From NCBI GenBank assembly GCA_027451445.1, contig DAIDJG010000077.1:1-34362 (forward strand): a stretch of DNA of 34,362 bases, in the 5' to 3' direction. This stretch comes from Singulisphaera sp. GTDB taxonomy: Bacteria > Planctomycetota > Planctomycetia > Isosphaerales > Isosphaeraceae. Under the pieces are notes generated by a model that had not been told where the DNA came from, ran no database searches, and saw only the letters and a list, made by a program, of their open reading frames with translations. Positions 16,046-24,924 of this stretch are shown here, one piece after another (within the stretch, counting starts at the first letter, position 1; every line of letters begins with the position of its first letter). The translations under genes and the position numbers were made by a program.

Positions 16046-19000
16046 ATGAGAGGACTGATCCGCGCTTCGCTGCTCAACCCCTGGGCCGTGACCGTTTTCG
16101 CGCTGACGATCTTGGTGCTTGGCGGCTTGAGCCTCACGCAGATCCCGGTCGATATCCTGCCTGTCTTCAAGAGCCCCGCGGTGCAGGTGCTGACCTTCTA
16201 TAGCGGCATGCCCCCGCGCGACGTCGAACGTGACATCACCAACCGCATCGAGCGCTGGACCGATATCGCGTCGGGGCTTCAGCGGCAGGAATCGCGGTCG
16301 ATTCTGGGAACGAGCATCGTCCGCAACTACTTCTACAGCGACATCGATCGGGGCGAAGCGCTCTCCTCGGTTCTCTCCCTGGCGCAATCGGTCGTGCCAC
16401 AGATGCCTCCGGGGACACTTCCGCCGGTCGTCATTCCGTTTGACCCCACGGCGACAACCCCCATATGCCTCGTCGCCGTGAACGGGGCGAAAGCCGGTTA
16501 CGGCGAGAAGACGCTCTACGACGTCGGCCGGTACGAGGTCCGGAATAAGATCATGGAGATCCGCGGCGCGGTCTCGCCTGTGGTCTTCGGCGGCAAGATC
16601 CGTGCGGTGCAGGTCTATCTGGACCGCGAACGGATGATGGCACGCAACCTCTCGCCTGTTGACGTTCTGGAGGCCGTCCAGAACTCGAACGTCTTCCTGC
16701 CGACGGGCGAGGCGATCGTGGGCGAGCGCGATTACTTTCTCAACAGCAATGCCCTCTTCGAGAAGATCCCCGATATGGGGCAGATTCCCTTGCGCACCGA
16801 GGCCGGGAACCGCGCCTACGTGCGCGATGTGGCGACACCCACCGACGACGCCATGATCCAGACCACGATCGTGCGGGTCGAAGGGAAGAAGCAGGCGTAT
16901 GTGCCGGTCTTCCGCCAGACGGGCGCAAGCACGTTGAGCATTATCCAGCAGCTCAAGGCGAAGCTCCCATCCATCCCCAGCCAGCTTTCCAAGTCGGGGA
17001 TTGGTCTCGACCTCATCATGGACCAGTCGGTTTATGTGAAGCAATCGATCTCGAGCCTGGCGACCGAGGGCATCCTGGGCGCAGTCCTCTGCTCGCTGGT
17101 GATTCTGCTGTTCCTGGGTCGCTGGCAGATGACAATGATCGCGATCCTGACAATCCCGCTGTCGATTCTGTCGGCGGTCGGGATTCTCTACGCTCTTGGG
17201 CAGACGATCAACGTGATGACGCTCTCGGGTCTCGCGATGGCGATCGGGCCGATGGTCGACAGTGCCATCATCAGCCTCGAGAACATTGACAGCCATCTGG
17301 AGAAGGGGGCCAAGCTCCGCCGTGCGGCGCTCGATGGGCCGGCCGAAGTGGCGCTGCCGGAACTGGTGGCCAACGTCAGTACCCTCCTGGTGCTCGCACC
17401 ACTTGCGCTGATGCCCGGCTCGGGATCGTTTCTGTTCCGGCCGATGGCCATGGCGATCGCCTTCGCGATGGCGACGGCCTACATGCTCTCGCGAACCTTC
17501 GTCCCGGCCCGTGCCGCAGGCTGGCTACCCGAGACAAAGGAGGCCGGCGGATCGAAGCGGAGCCAGAACCCGATTGCGCGCGCGTTCGCACGCTGGCAAA
17601 AAACGATTGAAGCGGGCGTCGCGTGGTATTCCCGGCGCCTTGACTGGGTTCTCGATCATCGCTGGCTCGTCGTCATTGCCTCGTTCGGGGCCCTCTTGCT
17701 CGTGGTTGCGGTCCTCGTTGAGCCGCTTCGCCGTGAGTTTTTCCCCCAGGTCGATGCCGGGGCTTTTGAGATTTACGTCCGCGCCCCGAGTGGCACGCGA
17801 CTGAAGGTCACCAACGAGCGTCTCGCGGAGGTCGAGCAATTCCTCCGCCGCGAGATTCGCAAAACGGACCTCAAGCTGATCGTGACCGAGATCGGGGTCA
17901 CGCCCGACCTCTCCTCGGCCTACACCGTGAACCAGGCGAAGATGGACGCGATCGTTCGCGTCCAGCTTACCGAGGACCGGAAGAAGGGCTCCTACCAGTA
18001 CACCGATGAGCTTCGGAAGTCCTTTGCGCGCGACCCGCGGTTCGCCGACCTGGAGATCGCCTTCAACGCGGGGGGCTTGATCCTCAGCGCACTCAACCAG
18101 GGACAGACCGCGCCGATCAACGTGCGCGTCACCGGCAAGCACATCCACGAGTCGCACGAGGTTGCCGAGCAGATCCGCCGCAAGGTGGCGAACATTCCCG
18201 GCGTGGTCGACGCGCGGATCCTCCAGCGGCTCGATTACCCCGAGTACCTCGTCGAAGTCGATCGCGTCAAAGCCGCCGACCTGGGATTGACTCAGCAAGA
18301 GGTCATGCAGTGCGTCATCGGGGCCTTCAATTCGAGCATTCAATACAACAAGAAGAACTTCTGGATCGATCGGGAGAACGGCAACCAGTATTTCGTGGGC
18401 GTCCAGTATCCTCAGGCGAGCATCCAGACCCTCGAGGCGCTCCTGAACGTGCCGATCACCGGCGTGAACCAGACCAAGTTCGACCGCCGCATCGCCGATA
18501 ACAGTCGGATTCCCCGCGTTGCGCAACCCGTGATGGAGGGCTCGCCCGAGCGGCGGACGCCCGTTCTCCTCAGCAGCCTGATCACACTCAAGCGGAGCAC
18601 CATCCCGACCGAGATGACCCACCTGAACATCATGCCGACCGTCGACCTCAACATCGGCGTTTCGGGTCGCGACCTGGGGCATGTGGCGGCCGACGTTTAC
18701 AAGGTCGTCGATCGCTTCGGCAAGCTCAAGAAAAACGCGTCCTCAGGCAGTGAACGGGAAGGAACGAGCTGGGATGCCTACGACCCGTCGGCAACGGACC
18801 ACCGTCTTCTGGAAGGGACGAACATCATCCTCAGCGGTGAGTATTCGCGCATGGAGAAAACTTTCCGCGACCTGGCGATCGGCCTCATCCTGGCCGTGGT
18901 CATGGTCTACTTCCTCATGGTCGCGCTGGACAAGTCGTACATCGTTCCGCTCGCGAATATGATGGTCGTCCCCCTCGTGTTGATCGGCATCATGCCCATG

Positions 19001-19411
19001 CTTTACCTGACCGGGACGTCGATCAACGTCCAGTCGCTCCTGGGGCTGATCTTCACCGTGGGAATCAAGGTTTCGGCCACGGTTCTGTTGACGGACGTTG
19101 CCCAGGAGCTGCGCAAGAAGGAGGGATTATCGCCGATCGAAGCCGTCCGCAAGGCGGGCGCAATGCGGGCCCGGCCGATCGTGATGACGGCGCTCGCGGC
19201 GTTCTTCGCGATGATCCCCTCCGCGCTCGCCCTGGAGAAAGGGAGCGAGGCCAATGCCCCGCTTGGCCGCGCCATCCTCGGGGGACTGCTTATCGGCACG
19301 CCCGCCACGCTGTTCGTCGCGCCGGCCCTTTACGCGCTGATGGTCCGAGGCGAACACGTTGAGCCTGAGGATCCGGAGACCCTCCCTGAAACGCCGGAAG
19401 GCGCTGAATGA
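16046..19411 (+). CDS. RND efflux pump permease (system 2)
   Basis: Inner-membrane RND transporter of 1121 aa, paralogous along its length to the pump at 1186-4863. ATG 16046 follows GGAGG by 6 bases. TM1 is near residues 10-32, TM2-TM6 about 340-485, TM7 about 535-555 and TM8-TM12 from about 950. TM4 carries a single aspartate, D405, in IGPMVDSAIISLEN; TM10 reads GIKVSATVLLTD, with its only lysine (K1008) two residues before the AcrB position. It has neither the His-rich loop nor the 100-residue insertion of pump 1, but it has a short extra stretch near SRIPRVAQPVMEGSPERRT in the second periplasmic half. Together these suggest different substrate ranges for the two systems. The divergent adaptor is next to it and a small secreted protein gene follows 133 bases downstream. 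Confidence 0.95.
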   Translation: MRGLIRASLLNPWAVTVFALTILVLGGLSLTQIPVDILPVFKSPAVQVLTFYSGMPPRDVERDITNRIERWTDIASGLQRQESRSILGTSIVRNYFYSDIDRGEALSSVLSLAQSVVPQMPPGTLPPVVIPFDPTATTPICLVAVNGAKAGYGEKTLYDVGRYEVRNKIMEIRGAVSPVVFGGKIRAVQVYLDRERMMARNLSPVDVLEAVQNSNVFLPTGEAIVGERDYFLNSNALFEKIPDMGQIPLRTEAGNRAYVRDVATPTDDAMIQTTIVRVEGKKQAYVPVFRQTGASTLSIIQQLKAKLPSIPSQLSKSGIGLDLIMDQSVYVKQSISSLATEGILGAVLCSLVILLFLGRWQMTMIAILTIPLSILSAVGILYALGQTINVMTLSGLAMAIGPMVDSAIISLENIDSHLEKGAKLRRAALDGPAEVALPELVANVSTLLVLAPLALMPGSGSFLFRPMAMAIAFAMATAYMLSRTFVPARAAGWLPETKEAGGSKRSQNPIARAFARWQKTIEAGVAWYSRRLDWVLDHRWLVVIASFGALLLVVAVLVEPLRREFFPQVDAGAFEIYVRAPSGTRLKVTNERLAEVEQFLRREIRKTDLKLIVTEIGVTPDLSSAYTVNQAKMDAIVRVQLTEDRKKGSYQYTDELRKSFARDPRFADLEIAFNAGGLILSALNQGQTAPINVRVTGKHIHESHEVAEQIRRKVANIPGVVDARILQRLDYPEYLVEVDRVKAADLGLTQQEVMQCVIGAFNSSIQYNKKNFWIDRENGNQYFVGVQYPQASIQTLEALLNVPITGVNQTKFDRRIADNSRIPRVAQPVMEGSPERRTPVLLSSLITLKRSTIPTEMTHLNIMPTVDLNIGVSGRDLGHVAADVYKVVDRFGKLKKNASSGSEREGTSWDAYDPSATDHRLLEGTNIILSGEYSRMEKTFRDLAIGLILAVVMVYFLMVALDKSYIVPLANMMVVPLVLIGIMPMLYLTGTSINVQSLLGLIFTVGIKVSATVLLTDVAQELRKKEGLSPIEAVRKAGAMRARPIVMTALAAFFAMIPSALALEKGSEANAPLGRAILGGLLIGTPATLFVAPALYALMVRGEHVEPEDPETLPETPEGAE

Positions 19412-19544
19412 ACTCTCCAACGCTTTCAGGTCGGCGTGCGCTTTGCACATGTGAAAGAGCTGGTATTTAACGGGCGAACCCTCCGGAGTCGGGCGCGTCA
19501 GTCCGCTCTTTGCGTCCGAGATGTCGACACAGGAGAGGATCACG

Positions 19545-20393
19545 ATGAATCATCGCCATTTCTACCCTGCGGCTGGCCTGTGTGTGCTGATGCTGTCCGG
19601 ACCTGCCTGGGCTCAGGTTGCCAGGACTCCGGGGGCAGCTCAGCCCGTAGCGTCTGAGCCCACGCGCAGTGAGCCCACGCCGCATACCGGCTCTAAAGTG
19701 CTCGCGGCACACGATATCCCATTGATGATCGAGCGTGCCTTGCACCTGGCGATCGAAGGGAGTGCGCTCGAACTCGCGGCCCGGCAGTTTGTCGTCAACG
19801 ACGCGGGGCAGCTCGAGAAGAAAAAGGACGCCGTTTCGCTGGCGCGCGAGCTCCAGGGCAGTGCGCGGCGAAAAGTCGAGGAAGCGAGGAAGATGGTTTC
19901 TGACGCCGAGGGCATGATCCGCCAACGGAGCGAACATCGGTCCTCGAAGCGCCTCTGCGATGCAACGACCCGGTACATCCAGACGCTGAATCAACTGAGC
20001 GGCGAAACTCTGGCGAAGACGACGCAGCACGAGTCGCGCCCGGAGAAGCGTTCGAGTACCGCCGCCGGGTCAGCGCTGAGCGACGAGGACATCGTGTCCA
20101 TCACTCTGATTAACGATGCCGTCCGGGAAGCGATCAATGCATGCTTCCTGCGGAAGATGATCAGCCCGGCGGACCAGGGCAGCACGGCGTCGGAACAGCT
20201 CCGCCGACATGCCAGGCAAATGGCTGCGCAGAGTCAGCGACGGCTCGAAAACCTGGAAGGGGCATCCCCAACACCGGGTGACAAAAACCGCGCAAGCGTT
20301 GCGCTACTCGCACGGCAGGCTCGGGACATCGTGAATCTGCTCCAGGACGATGCTGAAGAGACGGTTCCGGAATCAGAAACCCGGGGACGTTGA
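19545..20393 (+). CDS. Secreted or periplasmic alpha-helical protein, unknown function
   Basis: A 282-aa protein started at ATG 19545, 6 bases after AGGAGAGG. A clear Sec signal (AGLCVLMLSGPAWA, cleavage before Q24) is followed by a Pro/Thr-rich spacer and then charged helices that may form coiled coils (LEKKKDAVSLARELQG, ARRKVEEARKMVSDAEGMI). Two cysteines in the mature part (RLCDATTRY and AINACFLRK) could pair. No family is recognised. It lies directly after the system 2 pump on the same strand and may be co-transcribed with it, so an accessory periplasmic role is possible, but system 1 has no counterpart. A hairpin with a T-run follows at 20466-20496. Confidence 0.75.
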   Translation: MNHRHFYPAAGLCVLMLSGPAWAQVARTPGAAQPVASEPTRSEPTPHTGSKVLAAHDIPLMIERALHLAIEGSALELAARQFVVNDAGQLEKKKDAVSLARELQGSARRKVEEARKMVSDAEGMIRQRSEHRSSKRLCDATTRYIQTLNQLSGETLAKTTQHESRPEKRSSTAAGSALSDEDIVSITLINDAVREAINACFLRKMISPADQGSTASEQLRRHARQMAAQSQRRLENLEGASPTPGDKNRASVALLARQARDIVNLLQDDAEETVPESETRGR

Positions 20394-20465
20394 GCCTACG
20401 ATCAACGGCCGTGAGCATTCATTTCTGAGCGCCCCGGTTGAGAATCGCCTTGGTGGTGGAAAGCA

Positions 20466-20496
20466 CGCGTGCGCGGGCGCGCACGCGCGTCCTTTT
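20466..20496 (+). terminator. Probable intrinsic terminator after the secreted protein gene
   Basis: A 9-bp stem of alternating G and C (20466-20474 with 20479-20487) with loop GGGC is followed by CGTCCTTTT. It sits 73 bases after one gene and just before the end of the convergent lipoprotein gene. Confidence 0.6.
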
Positions 20497-20499
20497 CGA

Positions 20500-22230
20500 C
20501 TAACGCTTCGCGGCTACCGCGGTGCGGGCAGCTAGTGGAGGCAAGGGGGGGGCGGCGACTGGTGCCGCGGGCAGCGGCGCGTTGGCCGACTCGCCCAATG
20601 GCGGCGGCGAGCCGAGCGCCACGAACAGTCGCATCTCGGCCTTGTTGTAGTCGGTCACCGCATGGATGCGAGCGGCTCTCGCTTGGTTCAACAGTTGTAA
20701 GCTGTTGACGACTTCGAGCGGCCGCCCAACCGTATTGCGGATGCGTTCCAGGTCTTCGCGGAAGCCTGCCTCGGCGCTACGGAGCTGCCTGGCGGTGATT
20801 TCCACCTGGCGCCGCGCTGCGTCGACCTCGGCAAGAGCCTCCGCGACTTGCGTCCGGATCTCGGCGATCGTGCGCGATTGTTCGCCGACAGCCTGGCCCA
20901 ATTCGGCCAGGCGTTCTCTCTGGCGCGCGATGTTGCCCATGCCGAAGTTCTGAACCGTCCAGAACGCGATGACGTCAAAATCGGTGCGGCCGGCGAAGTT
21001 GTTGAGCTCGCCGCCAGTGAGGTTGCTACCCCCACCGAACGCGCCCGCGCTGAAGCCCACCTGGATCGTCGGCAGAAACGGACGATAGATTTCCTGTCGA
21101 TGCCGGACCTCCGCCCTGGCGATTTCTGCGGCCCGTGCCCCGACCTCGGGACGGCCTCGCAACGCGATCTCGATCAAGCTGGGCAAGGCCAGGGAGGGCT
21201 CAACGATCGTGATCGGCTCGAATGCGGGTGAGGCAGGGTGCAGCCGGACGGCCTGGTCGAGGTGGAGCCTTTGGGCCAGCCGCGCGGAGGCAACCGCCAC
21301 CCCTTCCTCGGCTTGCCGCACTTCGTCGACGACCAGGCTGAGTTCGGTGAGCGCTCGTTTGGCGTCGGCCTCGCGTCCCTGCTGCGCGTTCGCGTAGGAA
21401 CGAGTCAGACGGGCGACTTCCGCTTCCTGCTCCGCCGACTGGCGGCGGATTTGCAGGTCGGCTTCGGCAGCCAGCAGGTTAAAGTGCAGTTCGGCCACCT
21501 CGAGCAGGATGTTATTAGCCGTCGCCGACGCGCTGAAGCGAGCGCCTTCCACTTGCTGTCGAGCCGCCAGCGGCTCAAAGATGGCATCGGTCAAGGCGCT
21601 GAAGACGTTCACGGCGGGAATCGCGATCGTCCCTGCGGTGACGGCCCCTGAGCCGCCGCCAAAGTACAGGGCCTGTTTATTCAGATCCAGGATGCGTCCC
21701 GAGGACCGTTGAAGGTCGCCCGTGTGCCCACTATAGCTCATGCCGGCGTTGAGCGAGGGGAGAAGCAAGGCCCGCGCTCCTTGCAGGACGGCCAGCGCCT
21801 CGCCGATGCGTTGACGGGCCTGGGCGATCAGCGGGTTCTCGACCTCGGCGAGCCGCAACGCGGTCGTCAGGTCGATCGGGTATTCCTGGACCGGCGGAGG
21901 GATCACCGGCTCTCCGAATCGCAAGGCATTGGCCGGGATTGGCTCTGCCGCAGTGCGGACAACGCCGGCATCGCCGGTCCTGGGCGGGCTCGCTTCGGCT
22001 GTTTGAGGTTGGTAATTTCCCGGCGGTGGGGCCGGGCTGAGTTCCGCCTGGTCCAGCGTCTCCTGGGAGGTGGAAGACGTGTCGCGAGGCGTATCCGTGG
22101 AAGCCCAGCGCGGTTTCGTCGCGGCCGTACAACCCGACAGCAGTGCTGTGAACAGGAGCAAAGCGTGGAGGAGTGCCGGGGAACGTCCCCAGTCTGGTCC
22201 CCAGCCGCCCCATCGTATCCGTGTCGCCAT
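20500..22230 (-). CDS. TolC-family outer membrane lipoprotein, type B (system 2)
   Basis: A 576-aa outer membrane factor. ATG 22230 follows GGGAGGAG by about 10 bases. A lipoprotein signal ends in the lipobox LLSGC (C34), followed by a linker of about 80 residues. The channel core begins EYPIDLTTALRLAEVENPL and shows LPSLNAGMSYSGHTGD in the first barrel pair, then FLPTIQVGFSAGAFGGG and FWTVQNFGMGN in the second, with long helices between. The C-terminus is Pro/Ala-rich. It is most like the type B lipoprotein at 10523-12643 but lacks that gene's repeat insertion and C-terminal extension. It begins 76 bases after the type A factor on the same strand. Confidence 0.93.
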   Translation of the reverse strand: MATRIRWGGWGPDWGRSPALLHALLLFTALLSGCTAATKPRWASTDTPRDTSSTSQETLDQAELSPAPPPGNYQPQTAEASPPRTGDAGVVRTAAEPIPANALRFGEPVIPPPVQEYPIDLTTALRLAEVENPLIAQARQRIGEALAVLQGARALLLPSLNAGMSYSGHTGDLQRSSGRILDLNKQALYFGGGSGAVTAGTIAIPAVNVFSALTDAIFEPLAARQQVEGARFSASATANNILLEVAELHFNLLAAEADLQIRRQSAEQEAEVARLTRSYANAQQGREADAKRALTELSLVVDEVRQAEEGVAVASARLAQRLHLDQAVRLHPASPAFEPITIVEPSLALPSLIEIALRGRPEVGARAAEIARAEVRHRQEIYRPFLPTIQVGFSAGAFGGGSNLTGGELNNFAGRTDFDVIAFWTVQNFGMGNIARQRERLAELGQAVGEQSRTIAEIRTQVAEALAEVDAARRQVEITARQLRSAEAGFREDLERIRNTVGRPLEVVNSLQLLNQARAARIHAVTDYNKAEMRLFVALGSPPPLGESANAPLPAAPVAAPPLPPLAARTAVAAKR

Positions 22231-22306
22231 CGACCCGATCCTCCTCCCGATCAGAGCCTCTGCGTCTCGATTTGGTACCGTTCCGTGGACCAACATTACA
22301 GGAGAA

Positions 22307-24040
22307 TCAGGCAGCGGGCCTGAGGGGGGAAGGGGAAGGCGGGGGAATCGGTTGCCGGTTCGTGCTCCCCAGCGGGCCGGGGCCTGGCACCGGCTGCGGG
22401 TTCGCGGGCCGCGGTGCGGGCCCCGGCCCCGGAACGTCGCCCCGGATCACCAGCGGCTGACCCGGCGGAGTGATTCCCTCGACCGGTGCCGGACGCGCGA
22501 GCGTATCGGCGGGTGGCTGTCCGAGCGCCACGAAGAGCTCGAATTGGGCGCGGTCGTAGTCAATGATCGAATCCAGGTAGGCGTAGCGAGCCCGAGCGAG
22601 CAGATCGAGACTGTCCACCGTTTCGATCGCCGGGGCGACCGAGTGTTGAATGCGGATCAAGTCCTCGCGGAACCCCTCGGTGCCGCTCCGGACCGCAAGC
22701 TCGGACGTCCCGATCCGGGCGTATCGTGCGTGTGTCTTGGCATAGGCCTCGGCCACCTCAGCCCGGACCGCGTCGAGAACAGCGATCTCCTCGTAACGTG
22801 TCAGTCCGAGACGCGCTCTCGCGACGTTGATCAAGGCCGCATTGCCCACGCCCATGTTTTGAAGCGTCCAGTACGCCATGAAGTCGACATCCGACCGGCC
22901 GCCAAAACCGCCGAAGACGGGCCGGACGAGATTGCTGCCGCCGCCGAAACCGCCTGAGCTGTACCCGATCAAGATCGTGGGGGAGAACGGAAGGGCCCTT
23001 GCCCCTTCAAGTATGTAGAAAGCTTCCTGGATCGCGGCGCGACGCTCCTTGAGCTCGGGTCGTTGCAGCAGTGCCAGCGCGATCAACTCGCTGACCGAGG
23101 TCGGGTCGGGCACAATCGGGTGGGGCACAACGAACGCGTCGGTCGGGTGAAGACGGATCGAGGGATCGAGGTTCAATACGTTGCACAGCCGCGCAGACGA
23201 CGTGAGGACGAACTCCTCCGCAGCCTGCAACTGGTTCTCGCGCTCTTCCAGTTCCGTCTGAGCACGATGGGCGTCCGCCTTCCGGCCCTGGCCGGCGTTG
23301 GCGTAAGCCGCGGTCAAGTCCGCGACCTTTTTGGCCTCTTCCCGCACCTGGATCGCCACCGCTCGCCGGCCTTCGGCGCGAAGTAGCTCGGAGTAGGCTA
23401 AGGTCGTGCGCAAAAACGTCTGGTTCCGCATCGCGTCCGTGGCGAAATGACGCACCGCGACAAACTGCCGCGCGGCCAGGTAGCCAAACACTAGCGCGGC
23501 GGCGTTCCCATTGAGGTAGACCCCGGGTACATCGACCGTGCCGGCTGCGATAGCACCCGAGCCCGCCCCCACGTACACGGCCGAACGCTGGACAGATAGG
23601 ATGTTGCCGTTGGACTGTTGCAAGTTGCCCGTGTGACTGTCGTAGTTCGCACCGACGTTGAGCGATGGCAGGAACTGCGCGGCCGCGAGCTGTCGCAGCG
23701 CGGCGGCCTCGACCAGACGCTGGCGAGCGATCATGAGCTGAGGGTTCTGCACTCCCGCCAGCCGCAGGGCGGTATTCAGATCGATCGGCCGGACCTCCGG
23801 CGCCAAGAGCGTCGGAGGCGACGCCGGGGTTGTGACGATCCCGCTGGCGCCGCCGCGATCGATCGGTCGACTGGCCGCTTGATTGGCACGATTGCTCCCA
23901 TCGGGAACGATCGCTGGTGGCCTCGGGACGGGCATTGCCGCTGGGAGCGCGGGCGCAGGCTGGGCAGCGGCGAGCCCCCCCCAACTCCAACCCGCCAGCG
24001 CAGCAGTTCCTAACACTATGAGGCTTCTGAATCTGTCCAT
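22307..24040 (-). CDS. TolC-family outer membrane factor, type A (system 2)
   Basis: A 577-aa channel subunit. ATG 24040 has GGGGAGAG about 9 bases upstream. A Sec signal covers about residues 1-26 (LIVLGTAALAGWSWGGLAAA before QPAP), followed by a Pro-rich spacer. The two TolC repeats start with PIDLNTALRLAGVQNPQL and with LPFSPTILIGYSSGGFGGG; the second barrel pair ends in YWTLQNMGVGN. The tail is strongly Pro/Gly-rich. It is very similar to the factor at 8872-10503: VRPIDL, LQQSNGNILSV and LVRPVFGGFGGRSD are shared. It is the first gene of the system 2 factor pair and is divergent from the TPR gene at 24925. Confidence 0.93.
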   Translation of the reverse strand: MDRFRSLIVLGTAALAGWSWGGLAAAQPAPALPAAMPVPRPPAIVPDGSNRANQAASRPIDRGGASGIVTTPASPPTLLAPEVRPIDLNTALRLAGVQNPQLMIARQRLVEAAALRQLAAAQFLPSLNVGANYDSHTGNLQQSNGNILSVQRSAVYVGAGSGAIAAGTVDVPGVYLNGNAAALVFGYLAARQFVAVRHFATDAMRNQTFLRTTLAYSELLRAEGRRAVAIQVREEAKKVADLTAAYANAGQGRKADAHRAQTELEERENQLQAAEEFVLTSSARLCNVLNLDPSIRLHPTDAFVVPHPIVPDPTSVSELIALALLQRPELKERRAAIQEAFYILEGARALPFSPTILIGYSSGGFGGGSNLVRPVFGGFGGRSDVDFMAYWTLQNMGVGNAALINVARARLGLTRYEEIAVLDAVRAEVAEAYAKTHARYARIGTSELAVRSGTEGFREDLIRIQHSVAPAIETVDSLDLLARARYAYLDSIIDYDRAQFELFVALGQPPADTLARPAPVEGITPPGQPLVIRGDVPGPGPAPRPANPQPVPGPGPLGSTNRQPIPPPSPSPLRPAA

Positions 24041-24262
24041 GGTCTTCGTCTCTCCCCTGCTGGGTTCGGTTCAAGCCTGTGGGGGTGGACTTCTCGGGTC
24101 TTTATCGACGGAACGGAAGGTGAGGCTTGATCTGATGCTGCAAAAACTCGCGATTCTCATCGGCGAGACGGGGACGGGTTGCTGAGGGGTGAGTGCGATC
24201 GCCTGTGCAAAGAACCCGACGAGAACATGCCCGCGCGATGACGCCAGCACGCTTTACATGCC

Positions 24263-24275
24263 GCGGTATCGATAA
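24263..24275. repeat. 13-bp direct repeat, copy 1
   Basis: GCGGTATCGATAA, containing the palindrome TATCGATA, recurs exactly at 24596-24608. This copy lies 4 bases after TTTACA, a weak -35-like hexamer, but no -10 box follows. It may be a second operator for a DNA-binding protein. Confidence 0.45.
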
Positions 24276-24589
24276 GGCTCACTCGCGGGAGATCCTGGCA
24301 GTTTTCGACCAGCTCGCCGCGCGAAATCCAGCCGACGACAAAGAGGAGCGAGGTCGAACCCAGCGCCCTTCGAGGCCATCGACGCGCCGCGGAGCCGATG
24401 GTGGAGAACCCAAATTCGTGTGTCCGGGATACTTAGGTCAATGATAGAAGACTCGCGAGGCGCGGAACCGCAGCGCGAACTCCACACACAACGTAAGACC
24501 GACCCCAATCGTCCCGACGATTCCCGATCGGGTCGTCTCGAGAGCGTGCCAGCGGTTGGCCTATTACCCTGCACACGGACGAATTTTTC

Positions 24590-24617
24590 TTGACAGCGGT
24601 ATCGATAACCCTAGAAT
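24590..24617 (+). promoter_or_regulatory. Sigma70-like promoter with candidate operator in the spacer
   Basis: TTGACA (24590-24595), a 16-base spacer and TAGAAT (24612-24617) point towards the TPR gene, with transcription expected to start near 24624. The spacer is occupied by the second copy of a 13-base repeat, a position where a bound protein would block RNA polymerase. Confidence 0.6.
24596..24608. repeat. 13-bp direct repeat, copy 2, inside promoter spacer
   Basis: This is an exact copy of 24263-24275, starting directly after the -35 hexamer. The central TATCGATA is symmetric, as expected for a dimer-binding site. Confidence 0.45.
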
Positions 24618-24924
24618 TATCAGTGTACTCCACTCAGGCTTCCCTCCTGCGCTCTGGTTGCAAGGGAGGGTGAATGTGTGGGTTACGAGTGGAGCCTCCC
24701 CTCCATTCCATCGGGTGGTGTGATCGTAGCGGTTACAAGCCCGAGGCTTTTCGAAGCAGCCGCACCTCGTTCCCCCTCCAGCGGCCAGCTCTCGAGAAGG
24801 GTTTCCCTCCCCGATTTGCAACCGTGCTGCGCTTAGACGGGTGGTGTTCTCCGCAACGCGTGAGATACCCGGGCGAGCGCTGAGTGTTCAATGTCTGGGC
24901 GAGTCACTTTGGATGAGGGTTATG

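Larger units (their letters stand above)
24041..24924. other. Long divergent intergenic region with promoter, direct repeat and leader
   Basis: Nearly 900 bases without a supported gene separate the divergent type A factor and TPR genes. They contain a strong sigma70-like promoter at 24590-24617, a 13-base direct repeat (24263-24275 and 24596-24608) and a leader of about 300 bases before the TPR start codon. The leader includes a possible stem in which CCCTCC near 24644 pairs with GGAGGG near 24665. Short frames on the minus strand here look like chance. Confidence 0.5.

Noticed and set aside
20465-20490. Alternating GC tract as a possible Z-DNA or replication-related element
   Set aside because: The tract is short and its symmetry plus the following T-run is better explained as a terminator stem.
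24254-24574. Minus-strand frame in the long gap before the TPR gene
   Set aside because: No ribosome site, no recognisable protein pattern, and the composition is Arg/Ser-rich.
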